DNA from: a virus
Strand: one strand, 5' to 3'
Length of the DNA stretch: 27,707 bases
Virus record (IMG/VR): IMGVR_UViG_3300032053_000411
Coordinates: 1-27,707 of that record
Below the pieces are notes generated by a model. It was given only the letters and a program-made list of their open reading frames with translations, did no database searches and was not told the DNA's origin. Positions 1-7,222 of the stretch are shown in pieces. Both the position numbers and the translations under genes were made by a program. The first letter of the stretch is position 1; the number at the start of each line of letters is the position of its first letter.

Positions 1-10
1 TTCTCCTTTT
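1..10 (-). promoter_or_regulatory. Ribosome binding site of the next gene, which lies outside the window
   Basis: Read on the minus strand these bases are AAAAGGAGAA, a strong Shine-Dalgarno sequence. It sits just downstream of the stop of the beta-helix gene, so the operon continues leftwards with another gene whose start codon is just off the window edge. Confidence 0.6.
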
Positions 11-21
11 AATAAAAAATT

Positions 22-993
22 CTAACTACCTCCATCAAATCCAGCATTAATTAAAGGACTTCCGGCAGCAGGGGTATAATCTGCTCCGCCGACTTCGTTT
101 GTAAATTGGGGGGCAGAAGTTACTTCCCCCGTGAAAGTCGCTGCATTGACGTAGGCCGTTGTGTTGGCATTGACGAGGTTGTTCCGAGAAATCAACTGTT
201 CCCCGACGTTTACATCACTTGATATTCCCGTAGCACAGTCATAAAATATGGAATTGATAATAGCCCCAACCCAGGCATTTGCTTGCATCGAAATACCTAT
301 ATCCGAATCTTTACTATCTCCATCAAAAACACAGTTAATTACCGCACATACAGAATTCGTTCCTCCAAATGCCCATAGATTATCTGTAGCATTACTAAAA
401 AATATACATCCAAATAAAACAGAACTAAAACTACCCGCAGATAATCCTGTCGCGCCATTGGAATAAAATTTACACCCAATAAACAAAGACCCCCCCTGAC
501 TCCCACTATTACCTAGAACTCCACTACCACCGTTAGAGGAAAATTCACATAATTCTCCACTGACCAACCGGCACGAAAGTCCATGTGATCCATTATTATC
601 AAACTTGCAATTCTTAAACACGAGAACATTACAGTCGGTGGAAAATCCGATTCCGGTTGCCGCTGTAAAACGGAAATTCTTAAATACATAATAGATATTC
701 GTGTTGGCTGCAATACTGTCCGCCACGCAGTTTGCCCGTGTAGAGCTTCCCGTAATGGTTGCTCGACCTCCATCTCCCGTAGTTGTAGTGTACCCCTCGA
801 ATACGATCGGGGCGGTTGTCGTACCCACGGTGTCAATCGTTGCCAGTTCAGCATAATTCCCGTCGGCCTTGACCCACACCTTGTCCCCTGCGGCTACGGT
901 ATTCATTCCCTTATCTATAGTTAGCCACGCTGCTCCTTCTGATGTACCAGCGGCAGCGTTCGATCCGGATGTACTAACATAATATGTTGCCAT
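22..993 (-). CDS. Right-handed beta-helix surface protein (tail spike/fibre-like)
   Basis: A 323-residue protein that opens with MATYYVSTSGSNAAAGTSEG and continues with short Gly/Asn/Ser-rich beta rungs (VFKNCKFDNNG, GCKFYSNGATG, NCVFDGDSK). This is the pattern of parallel right-handed beta-helix (pectate-lyase-like) domains in phage tail spikes and other surface proteins. It has no signal peptide or membrane segment. It could bind or cleave host surface glycans; no catalytic residues can be assigned from the sequence. An AGAGAAAGAG stretch before the ATG is the likely ribosome binding site and overlaps the end of the upstream HTH gene, three bases away. Its GC content looks higher than that of the endonuclease genes beside it. 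The fold is fairly sure; the virion role is inferred from position downstream of the head genes. Confidence 0.7.
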   Translation of the reverse strand: MATYYVSTSGSNAAAGTSEGAAWLTIDKGMNTVAAGDKVWVKADGNYAELATIDTVGTTTAPIVFEGYTTTTGDGGRATITGSSTRANCVADSIAANTNIYYVFKNFRFTAATGIGFSTDCNVLVFKNCKFDNNGSHGLSCRLVSGELCEFSSNGGSGVLGNSGSQGGSLFIGCKFYSNGATGLSAGSFSSVLFGCIFFSNATDNLWAFGGTNSVCAVINCVFDGDSKDSDIGISMQANAWVGAIINSIFYDCATGISSDVNVGEQLISRNNLVNANTTAYVNAATFTGEVTSAPQFTNEVGGADYTPAAGSPLINAGFDGGS

Positions 994-996
994 ATT

Positions 997-1401
997 TTAA
1001 TCTCTTTCTCTTATAAGTTTTTTAAATTTATCATTCATAAAAAATCTTTTAAATTCCTCTTTTGTGTATCTAACACCCTTAGCCTGACAAGGAATTCTCG
1101 TGGGGAAGTCAATCAGGGTGAATCTTTTCGATATTGTTGTTGAATCTACGCCCAATATCTCCGACATTTGAGACAGAGACAGGCCCAGATTATACATGAA
1201 TTTGAGTATTGCATCATTGAATATTTGATTGGCTTCGGACCTATTTCTAAGTTTTACTTTATTTTTTAATAGAATTTTATAAATTGTACTTTCACTTCTT
1301 CCATCTTGTAGAGCAATATCGGCGCAACTTAGTCTTTTGTTTAAATATAAATCTATAATAATTTCATCGTACATAAAAAGATCTTTCAACCTTTTATACA
1401 C
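997..1401 (-). CDS. Small helix-turn-helix DNA-binding protein
   Basis: A 134-residue protein holding two HTH units of the resolvase/sigma-region-4 style: residues 11-55 (LYLNKRLSCADIALQDGRSE) and 65-98 (LGLSLSQMSEILGVDSTTIS). These resemble the repeated HTH units in the N-terminal half of the 591-residue fusion protein encoded just upstream (1472-3247), down to the acidic-residue-before-LY spacing. It has no nuclease domain. It may be a regulator, or a leftover or companion of the neighbouring mobile endonuclease. The longest reading begins with GTG at 1401; an ATG at 1374 (MYDEIIID) is an alternative, and neither has a convincing Shine-Dalgarno at good spacing. It sits with the fusion gene as a 2.3-kb block between the capsid terminator and the beta-helix gene. 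Confidence 0.6.
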   Translation of the reverse strand: MYKRLKDLFMYDEIIIDLYLNKRLSCADIALQDGRSESTIYKILLKNKVKLRNRSEANQIFNDAILKFMYNLGLSLSQMSEILGVDSTTISKRFTLIDFPTRIPCQAKGVRYTKEEFKRFFMNDKFKKLIRERD

Positions 1402-1471
1402 AATTAGAGATCACAAATGGGCGGGACAACAACGTGTGGGGATTTAATTAATTTATGGGATTTGGTTTTTT

Positions 1472-3247
1472 TTAATATAGGGGATAAATATAGCGATATT
1501 TTGGAGGAAGTGGGATTTTAATTAGGCCGTTTTCTTCAGAGAGTTGTTTTTCTGATTTGTCAACATTTTTTATTCTGCGACAACATGATTTGTGTTTTAA
1601 TTGATTATCGGACGGATCAAAATAGGAATAACTATTTGATGTTTTACCAGCCTTTTGCCATCCAGACATTCTATAAATTCCGCCATTATGACCTACCGAT
1701 GTGTCTGCATAAGAAACTAATGTTTCAATATCTTTCATATTATTTCTTATATAATTTATACAAAGATTTATAAATGTAGATCCATATGGTCTTATCACGT
1801 AGAACGGGATGCATAATCTAGTTAATTCTAATATATTCTTGTCAAGATTTTTATTTGCGCCTCTTCCGAAAGTGGCAATTCCAGTAATAATATTTCCAGT
1901 TTTTGCAATTAGTATCGTCGAAGCATTTGGGATTGTTCCAAGATAATGCTCATATCTAATTGTATTTCTAATATCATTCCTTTGACCTTTATACAATACA
2001 GATCTCGACGCATCCATTTTACCATCAGAATTAAATAATAACATATCATTTTCTGTCATGCTAGAATTATTTAAAGCATATTCGGGAAAAGCTTTCCATA
2101 CTCTCCACCATGGATGTCCATTTAAATCAAATTTTTCTATTTCTTTATGTTCAGATTCTAAAATTATTAAACCATTGTTTTCATCATAAAATCTTTCGTC
2201 GTGATATATAGCCAATTTTTGAATATGTCCATTTAATGGTTTATGCTTAGTTTCAACTGTTTTCAATATTACGGAAAACGGAATAATATGATGACAATGC
2301 AAATGTCCACCCATTTTAGATATTTGGCTTTTATAATCATTTTTCTCAAATAAATTTGTTCTCCAATTAATATAATTAGAGCCATGTCTAACCATATCTG
2401 CTATTTCAGTAATTCCGCCCTTCCAACCTGGATGATTTTCTCCTACATTTTCCCTAAATTCTTGATTATGCAATAATAATCTATATTTTATGCAATCTTT
2501 GGTAATATTAAAATATCTAGCAATTTCTTCGCAAGACATTTTCTGTTCGTTATACATATTAATTAATTCTTCGTCTTTTATATGGTTAGTTCCCTTTGTT
2601 ATTCTTGCGGTTTCTGATAACGATCTTGTTCCTTTTCCAGATTCCATTAATCTATTTTTAACAAGAGTTTCACTTTTATTAATAATTTTTGCAATTGCAA
2701 GAACATCTAATTTTTTATTCCAATATAAATCTATAATTTTCTCTATGGGCACATCTTTGCATTTATTTTGTTCCCAAGGTTTTCTTATTTGAATATTTAA
2801 TTTTTTTAATTTTCTTTTTATAGTATTGCCTGTCGTGTTAAATTTTTCACCTATTTCTACTAAAGATTTTTGTTGATCAACATATAAATTGATTAATATA
2901 TTGTCATTAATTAAATCTGTTTTATGAGATTTTTCTTGGGAGATAGAACAACTTCTTGTGCCCTCTTTAGAATCTTTTAAAATTCTATTTATTAAACCAA
3001 TACTTCTACCTAATTTTGCTGCTGTTTGTTTTAGAGTTAAGCCCTGTTTCCAGTATAATTCGACGACCTCTTCTTCTGGAATATTTTTGCGCTCAATAAT
3101 AGGTTTAACGTTTATGCCTAGTCTCTTTAATCTTCTACTAACGCAAGATTCGCTTACCTTTAAAATCCTTGCACAATCTCTTCCGGACAAATCATCTTCT
3201 GTGTAGAGTTTCGTTAAAAGATTTTCATCTATTTCGATTGACTTCAT
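1472..3247 (-). CDS. Five-HTH array + HNH nuclease + Mom-like GNAT acyltransferase fusion
   Basis: A 591-residue, three-part protein. Residues 1-262 hold five HTH units (about 1-45, 52-92, 110-152, 165-205, 220-262). Residues 290-372 form an HNH nuclease: LHCHHIIPF supplies H319/H320, ENNGL supplies N357/N358 and SEHKE supplies H367. Residues 430-561 look like the GNAT-fold Mom family, which in phage Mu modifies adenine to block restriction: HYLG (434), ITGIATFGRG, ELTR (474-477), VSYADTSVGHNGGIYRMSGW (511-530). The pairing suggests a mobile endonuclease that either gained a DNA-modifying domain or was inserted into such a gene. There is no Shine-Dalgarno before the ATG, only an AT-rich TATAGTATAAT stretch. 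It lies downstream of the capsid terminator. HTH and HNH calls are firm; the Mom assignment rests on motif recognition. Confidence 0.72.
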   Translation of the reverse strand: MKSIEIDENLLTKLYTEDDLSGRDCARILKVSESCVSRRLKRLGINVKPIIERKNIPEEEVVELYWKQGLTLKQTAAKLGRSIGLINRILKDSKEGTRSCSISQEKSHKTDLINDNILINLYVDQQKSLVEIGEKFNTTGNTIKRKLKKLNIQIRKPWEQNKCKDVPIEKIIDLYWNKKLDVLAIAKIINKSETLVKNRLMESGKGTRSLSETARITKGTNHIKDEELINMYNEQKMSCEEIARYFNITKDCIKYRLLLHNQEFRENVGENHPGWKGGITEIADMVRHGSNYINWRTNLFEKNDYKSQISKMGGHLHCHHIIPFSVILKTVETKHKPLNGHIQKLAIYHDERFYDENNGLIILESEHKEIEKFDLNGHPWWRVWKAFPEYALNNSSMTENDMLLFNSDGKMDASRSVLYKGQRNDIRNTIRYEHYLGTIPNASTILIAKTGNIITGIATFGRGANKNLDKNILELTRLCIPFYVIRPYGSTFINLCINYIRNNMKDIETLVSYADTSVGHNGGIYRMSGWQKAGKTSNSYSYFDPSDNQLKHKSCCRRIKNVDKSEKQLSEENGLIKIPLPPKYRYIYPLY

Positions 3248-3301
3248 ATTATACTATACACACATCGACATAAAAATTTTGATTATAATGAAAAAAAATT
3301 T

Positions 3302-3338
3302 ACAAAAAAAAGAAATGGGGACCGAAATCCCCATTTCT
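3302..3338 (-). terminator. Rho-independent terminator after the major capsid gene
   Basis: A perfect 10-bp stem (AGAAATGGGG at 3311-3320 paired with CCCCATTTCT at 3329-3338) encloses an 8-base loop. Read on the minus strand it is followed at once by a run of T (complement of the A run at 3304-3310). It lies 43 bases past the capsid stop, so it should end or attenuate the head-gene transcript before the HTH/HNH block. Confidence 0.88.
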
Positions 3339-3380
3339 GATTTTTAAAAGGGCTTTTATACCCTTATTTTAAAGTGCTAC

Positions 3381-4415
3381 TTACAAACTTCCAAGAATTA
3401 CGCGTCTCGGATCAAGCACTGCGAATCCGATATTTTGCCAAGCATAGACACCGGCTTTTCCTCTACGATGCAGGAATGGATCGTCAAACACAGTAATTGG
3501 TTCTTTTACTGGCATAACGAAAGAATCTGATTTGCTGAGGTCGAGACCTACAACAATTTCTTCGTCGCTTGTACCCATGGTAACGCCAATGCTATCAGCG
3601 AAATTCTGGAACTCTTGCCCAACTCCTAGTTCGAAGAGGGGATGAAGATTTACTCCATAAATTTTTGCCAATGGGCCGCTGTCGTCGTTGGCCAAGAAAA
3701 TTTCTCGGCGAGTAACGTCGTCAATGTCGTCAAGATCCCATTCTCTAATATCTTCGAGGGCTTCCTCACTAACATATAGATCGGTTAGTCGTCCACGATT
3801 TGGAGTTGTACTATTTCCACCAGCAAGACGAGCCATTGTGGTTTTCATCAAACTAACTAGACGCTTTGTGAATTGACCAGCCGTGGCACCACTATCGAAC
3901 ACCATAGGTGCTCCACCCTGATAATCAGTTCGTCCAGCGGCGGCAGAAATAAGTGCTCGCCAACCATCCGTATTCATTTTACGAATAAATCCATTTTGTA
4001 GAACTTCCATCGCTCGTGAAACTACATTCCATCGTGCAGCCCTAGCATAATCCAGCAACCAATCTATAGAATTACCCATCTTATAGGTTTGTACTGTTAT
4101 ACTATCGCTAACAACGGTTCTTGTAGGAATAGCGCCTTCGCTCGAAATAGTATATGCAACATATTGACCATCGTTGTGTTGCTGATACAAATCTAGAGGA
4201 TATTCCGCTGTGGCACCCGGATCTAACGGTTCGGGAGTAAAAATATTGTCTAGAATATCACCATTTAATAGACCTTCACGAAGAGGAACCTGCAAAGCAG
4301 CAGCCAATGCCTGCATAGCAACAGTTCGTTCTTTTTCATCGTTAGATGCAGTTCTCTTTAATAGTTCGACCATTGCTTCAGTCGGTTTTTGAATTTTTCT
4401 ATCTTTTGCTTTCAT
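3381..4415 (-). CDS. Major capsid protein (HK97 fold)
   Basis: A 344-residue protein without signal peptide or membrane segment. The sequence has features of phage major capsid proteins: a charged helical N-terminus (residues 1-45), a central stretch of alternating beta and helix (SEGAIPTRTVVSDSITVQTY; MEVLQNGFIRKMNTDGWRAL), and a C-terminal segment of the peripheral-domain type (VFDDPFLHRRGKAGVYAWQN, then IGFAVLDPRRVILGSL). Length and order (protease/scaffold, decoration candidate, capsid) fit HK97-type head operons. The start is set by a strong ribosome binding site, AAAAGGGGGTGA at 4422-4433, seven bases before the ATG. It is followed by the terminator at 3302-3338. The call rests on pattern and context. 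Confidence 0.82.
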   Translation of the reverse strand: MKAKDRKIQKPTEAMVELLKRTASNDEKERTVAMQALAAALQVPLREGLLNGDILDNIFTPEPLDPGATAEYPLDLYQQHNDGQYVAYTISSEGAIPTRTVVSDSITVQTYKMGNSIDWLLDYARAARWNVVSRAMEVLQNGFIRKMNTDGWRALISAAAGRTDYQGGAPMVFDSGATAGQFTKRLVSLMKTTMARLAGGNSTTPNRGRLTDLYVSEEALEDIREWDLDDIDDVTRREIFLANDDSGPLAKIYGVNLHPLFELGVGQEFQNFADSIGVTMGTSDEEIVVGLDLSKSDSFVMPVKEPITVFDDPFLHRRGKAGVYAWQNIGFAVLDPRRVILGSL

Positions 4416-4434
4416 CTGTATTCACCCCCTTTTC

Positions 4435-4905
4435 TTAAATATCAATGTAAATTTTAGCGAATCCATCCGCATCAACTGTCGTTTCAAACCTACCGATTAC
4501 AGCAGCGCCAGAGTCTTGTGTAGTCTTAATAAGTCCGCTAGGACCAACATAAGCCACTCCACCCGTAGCTGGTGTGCCACTAAGCATATCGGTAACAAGC
4601 CAACCTTTTCTTAACAGTGCAACCTTTTCTCCTGGACGAACTTCCATATTAGCATAATTCTTGAAATCTCTTGTAGCACTCATCGCAGGATTAACTGGAT
4701 GTAATAGGATACCTTTTGGTACAGCGCCCGAAGCGCTTGCCGCATATCGAACAACGTTTGTAATATCGTCTAATGCAACACCCGAACCCTGGGTTTCAAC
4801 GCACGCAATTCCACCTTCTTCTTGCGTGGCCTGTGCAGCAGCAGTTGACCAATATTGAGAAATATCAGTTACTTCAGCATAATCACGATCTGGTCTAAGA
4901 GCCAT
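4435..4905 (-). CDS. Probable capsid decoration/head-stabilising protein
   Basis: A 156-residue, Ala/Gly/Val-rich, mostly beta protein (RPGEKVALLRKGWLVTDMLS; TGGVAYVGPSGLIKTTQDSG; GRFETTVDADGFAKIYIDI). It has the small beta-barrel look of capsid-associated proteins, and its place between scaffold and major capsid protein is the usual place for a decoration protein. No specific family is recognised with certainty. Its ribosome binding site (AAGGGGGTGA, about 4912-4921) overlaps the last codons of the scaffold gene, and the intergenic distance is only two bases, so translation is probably coupled. A head-tail joining or minor capsid role is the main alternative. Confidence 0.6.
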   Translation of the reverse strand: MALRPDRDYAEVTDISQYWSTAAAQATQEEGGIACVETQGSGVALDDITNVVRYAASASGAVPKGILLHPVNPAMSATRDFKNYANMEVRPGEKVALLRKGWLVTDMLSGTPATGGVAYVGPSGLIKTTQDSGAAVIGRFETTVDADGFAKIYIDI

Positions 4906-4907
4906 TC

Positions 4908-5552
4908 TTATTCACCCCCTTCTTTAACTTCTTCTTTAACTCGAAGCAAACATCTGGCAGTTGCGAGAGCAACCGCAGCGTTATCATCTTCTATATTTTC
5001 TGTTCCACCCTGAGCATCAACATCTTTAACAACTTCAACATCTTTTAACGAAGCAACAACCTCTTCTACAACTTTTTTTGTCTCTGTTTTTGTCTCACCG
5101 GCATATTTACAAATAGTGGCAAAGGTTTCGTCTGATAATTCAGCAAGTTCTTTCAACGTAGCTTCCTTATCCTTTTCCTCAATAGCCTTTAGTTGAGATA
5201 GTTTTAAAAACCTCTCATTCGCCTTTTCGCGTTTCTTGATCTCTAACAGTTCTTTGCCAAATTCAACGGCCTTTGTTTTTACAGTTTCTAGTTCTTTTGT
5301 TATAGTGGCTTTATCTGTTTCTAAAGTTTTAATAGTTTCCAAAGCAACAGTAAGTTTGGCAGTCAGATCAATATTTATTTGATTTTGTTCTTTTGCTTTT
5401 GTTTCGAAAGCAATAATTGCTTTTTCTGCTTCTGTTTTATTTTGCTCTTTAAAAGATTCCATTTCTTTTAAAAGATGTGCAATCTGCGCATCCCTAGCAG
5501 TAACAGTAGATAAAGCCTCGTCTAGCTTTTTCTTCATCTCTTCGATCTCCAT
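4908..5552 (-). CDS. Nested scaffold protein (internal start within the protease-scaffold gene)
   Basis: An in-frame ATG at 5552 would give a 214-residue protein identical to the C-terminal part of the long gene. It begins MEIEEMKKKLDEALSTVTAR and is almost wholly helical and coiled-coil (residues 1-125, rich in Glu, Lys, Ala and Leu), ending in an acidic tail. This is typical of phage scaffolds. The ATG is preceded at eight bases by AAAGGGGGTG (5561-5570), the same unusual Shine-Dalgarno type used by the two following capsid genes. Nested scaffold genes inside protease genes are known in lambda (Nu3 inside C) and others. The internal translation start is inferred from this sequence but well supported. 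Confidence 0.72.
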   Translation of the reverse strand: MEIEEMKKKLDEALSTVTARDAQIAHLLKEMESFKEQNKTEAEKAIIAFETKAKEQNQINIDLTAKLTVALETIKTLETDKATITKELETVKTKAVEFGKELLEIKKREKANERFLKLSQLKAIEEKDKEATLKELAELSDETFATICKYAGETKTETKKVVEEVVASLKDVEVVKDVDAQGGTENIEDDNAAVALATARCLLRVKEEVKEGGE

Positions 5553-6356
5553 AATTTCGGCACCCCCTTTCAATTCAATTTTGGTGTCCTTGTCGGACAC
5601 AGTTTTACTTGCAGCAATTCTTATAACTGAATCTGGATTAGCGGGATTTTCTACTAAACCCTGTCCACCAAATACAATATTTTTTAGAACTCTGCCCACC
5701 TTGTATCCTTTATATTCTCCAGAACCACCATACACTCTCAAATATTTAGTTAAAAATGCGGTGTTTTCATCTCTCGCAACAATTCTTGATTCACCGTTAG
5801 AGTCTTTAAAACTATAAGAAAAATCATTAAAGAAGCATTCCATGGAAACAAACATTTGACCAGAGTTTGCTTTTTCCATTATATCTTTGATTAAAATATC
5901 TATTACCGGCATTGATTTATAAAGAACGCCAGCAACTTCTATATCAAAATCTTTTGCTTCAACAGGAACATTAATTTCTTTTCCTGTTTTATCAACAAGA
6001 CGACTTTTTATAATATGTCCCAATATAATTTTTGGATCATGTTGATAATCAATTGGCTTATGAATCGGCGTATCTTTTGCGTTTATTAATTCTTCTGATA
6101 GAAAAACGTCATCGTTTAAATTCCATCCAGTACTCACTAAAACAGAAACTAACAAAGCTAAGTCGGGTTGGTCCAGGCCGGTCAAGTCTTTAAGTGAATC
6201 AAAATTAGCGTTACTTTTTAATGTTGCAATAAACTCATCAAATTCAATTTTGGTTAATTTTTTATCTGAGATAGAGCATGACGCAGACAGATTAATAACT
6301 GACTGATTTATTTTATCAGTTAGACCATCGGTTTTTTCGGTTTCATAGATTTTCAT
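4908..6356 (-). CDS. Prohead protease with C-terminal scaffold domain
   Basis: A 482-residue protein from the ATG at 6356 (MKIYETEKTDG). An in-frame start at 6413 would add 19 hydrophobic residues and has no ribosome binding site; the ATG at 6356 has GGA six bases upstream. Residues 90-255 resemble viral prohead proteases: HKPIDYQHDPKIILGHI (His at 106 as likely catalytic residue), then FVSMECFFNDFSY with Ser 171 as likely nucleophile, and later GGQGLVENPANPDSVI. Residues 269-482 are coiled-coil scaffold. The protease would cut itself, scaffold and capsid termini during head maturation. The N-terminal 70 residues show nothing recognisable. Assignment of the catalytic pair is by motif only. 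Confidence 0.72.
   Translation of the reverse strand: MKIYETEKTDGLTDKINQSVINLSASCSISDKKLTKIEFDEFIATLKSNANFDSLKDLTGLDQPDLALLVSVLVSTGWNLNDDVFLSEELINAKDTPIHKPIDYQHDPKIILGHIIKSRLVDKTGKEINVPVEAKDFDIEVAGVLYKSMPVIDILIKDIMEKANSGQMFVSMECFFNDFSYSFKDSNGESRIVARDENTAFLTKYLRVYGGSGEYKGYKVGRVLKNIVFGGQGLVENPANPDSVIRIAASKTVSDKDTKIELKGGAEIMEIEEMKKKLDEALSTVTARDAQIAHLLKEMESFKEQNKTEAEKAIIAFETKAKEQNQINIDLTAKLTVALETIKTLETDKATITKELETVKTKAVEFGKELLEIKKREKANERFLKLSQLKAIEEKDKEATLKELAELSDETFATICKYAGETKTETKKVVEEVVASLKDVEVVKDVDAQGGTENIEDDNAAVALATARCLLRVKEEVKEGGE
5561..5570 (-). promoter_or_regulatory. Internal ribosome binding site for the nested scaffold
   Basis: Read on the minus strand this is AAAGGGGGTG, eight bases before the ATG at 5552 and inside the protease reading frame. 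It matches AAAGGAGGTG, the sequence complementary to the 16S rRNA tail, except for one A to G change that still allows G-U pairing. The same sequence precedes the decoration and capsid genes. Confidence 0.7.
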
Positions 6357-6420
6357 AGAATATCCATTAATTGATACACAATAAATAAATAATAACTTTA
6401 AGAATAAAGACATTTCAACG

Positions 6421-6470
6421 ATTTAATTAAAATTTATCTTTATTTTTTAATCATTTATTTAATTAAAATT
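6421..6470. repeat. 14-bp direct repeat, AT-only
   Basis: ATTTAATTAAAATT occurs at 6421-6434 and again at 6457-6470, flanking the gap between the protease gene and the DUF4347-like gene. It contains the palindrome TTTAATTAAA. It may be a protein-binding site, an AT-rich upstream element, or chance in AT-rich DNA. No clear promoter is visible in the gap. Confidence 0.4.
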
Positions 6471-7002
6471 ACCAATTATCCGGGAAACCCATTGACCCCG
6501 CAAAAATGGTGTGTAAATCGTTACGACTACTTTCTTTAGGAGTCCCTGTTTCGATGGTCCAATATGGTTTACGATCTGGTTCACAAGAATATAATCCACT
6601 TTGCCACGGAAAACCAATAATTCGCGTATGTCCTGCGATGCAACAACCTAATTGTTGTGATATGTTTTTAGCAAATTTGTGCCCCTTTGTTCCAAAAAAC
6701 GTTGCACATGATCTAAACCAAATAAGACTATTTTTATTAACAAGTGGTTTAAGCGTCTCTATAAATGAATCCTGGATTGTCTGTTCCCCAATATAAACGT
6801 TGCCGGGAACCCCATGGCTCCATATTTGAATAACATCAATTAGATCTAAACCAAGTTTTTTCAATTCTATTTCGGCCTCAGTCCACGATTTCACACCAAT
6901 AGATTTCCATCCAAATTGTATTTTCGAATAAATATTCCAAGATAGACCCTGGATTCCAGTATCGCCCTTGTCGTATAAAATGATTTTTTGTTTACTGTTC
7001 AT
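6469..7002 (-). CDS. DUF4347-like protein, possible caspase-fold (clan CD) protease
   Basis: A 177-residue soluble protein. The strand DVIQIWSHGVPGNVYIGEQT (residues 56-75) carries His63-Gly64. A second hydrophobic strand, SLIWFRSCATFFGTKG (92-107), ends in Cys99. GHKFAKNISQQLGCCIAGHT (107-126) follows. This order matches DUF4347, in which a SHG-x-PG-x-lG block is followed by a Cys block, a G-x-x-F-a helix and a v-A-g-h/s-T strand; His-Gly then hydrophobic-Cys is the dyad layout of clan CD cysteine peptidases. DUF4347 is usually found at the N-terminus of giant bacterial adhesins, so a free-standing copy in a phage head operon is odd. GGAGG precedes the ATG. The family resemblance is good; catalysis and role are inference. 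Confidence 0.6.
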   Translation of the reverse strand: MNSKQKIILYDKGDTGIQGLSWNIYSKIQFGWKSIGVKSWTEAEIELKKLGLDLIDVIQIWSHGVPGNVYIGEQTIQDSFIETLKPLVNKNSLIWFRSCATFFGTKGHKFAKNISQQLGCCIAGHTRIIGFPWQSGLYSCEPDRKPYWTIETGTPKESSRNDLHTIFAGSMGFPDNW

Positions 7003-7147
7003 TTATAAAAACCTCCACCTCTTTATAAAACTTATCTTTAGTTTTTACTTCCTTACTTACTAATCCACCATGAGAATCCGGATAATCTTTTGGAACCATC
7101 ATATATTGAATCGTTTGTTTCATACTATCTGGACCCACTGTTTCCAT
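6992..7147 (-). CDS. Small unknown protein, possibly a truncated or frameshifted gene
   Basis: From an ATG at 7147 this reads 51 residues: METVGPDSMKQTIQYMMVPK, then DYPDSHGGLVSKEVKTKDKF and a short acidic end. The frame stays open upstream to 7204 and encodes VFLKGTDYDGNPYKRFSYT, with no usable start codon. A good ribosome binding site (GAGGTGAG, 7203-7210) sits exactly at the upstream stop, and the GTG inside it leads out of frame to a stop after a few codons. This pattern fits either a gene broken by a one-base change near 7190-7205 or an unusual start. The end overlaps the start of the DUF4347-like gene by 11 bases and contains that gene's ribosome binding site. No family is recognised. 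Confidence 0.4.
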   Translation of the reverse strand: METVGPDSMKQTIQYMMVPKDYPDSHGGLVSKEVKTKDKFYKEVEVFINEQ

Positions 7148-7222
7148 AGTATAACTAAATCTTTTATATGGATTTCCATCATAATCGGTTCCTTTTAGAA
7201 AAACTCACCTCGTCTGCTTGTA

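Noticed and set aside
513-854. 113-residue frame on the minus strand inside the beta-helix gene
   Set aside because: It overlaps fully with a protein-like frame that has repeat structure, has no ribosome binding site and low-complexity composition.
6356-6413. Signal peptide on the prohead protease from the upstream ATG
   Set aside because: The added hydrophobic 19 residues lack a ribosome binding site, and head proteases are cytoplasmic; the ATG at 6356 is more likely.
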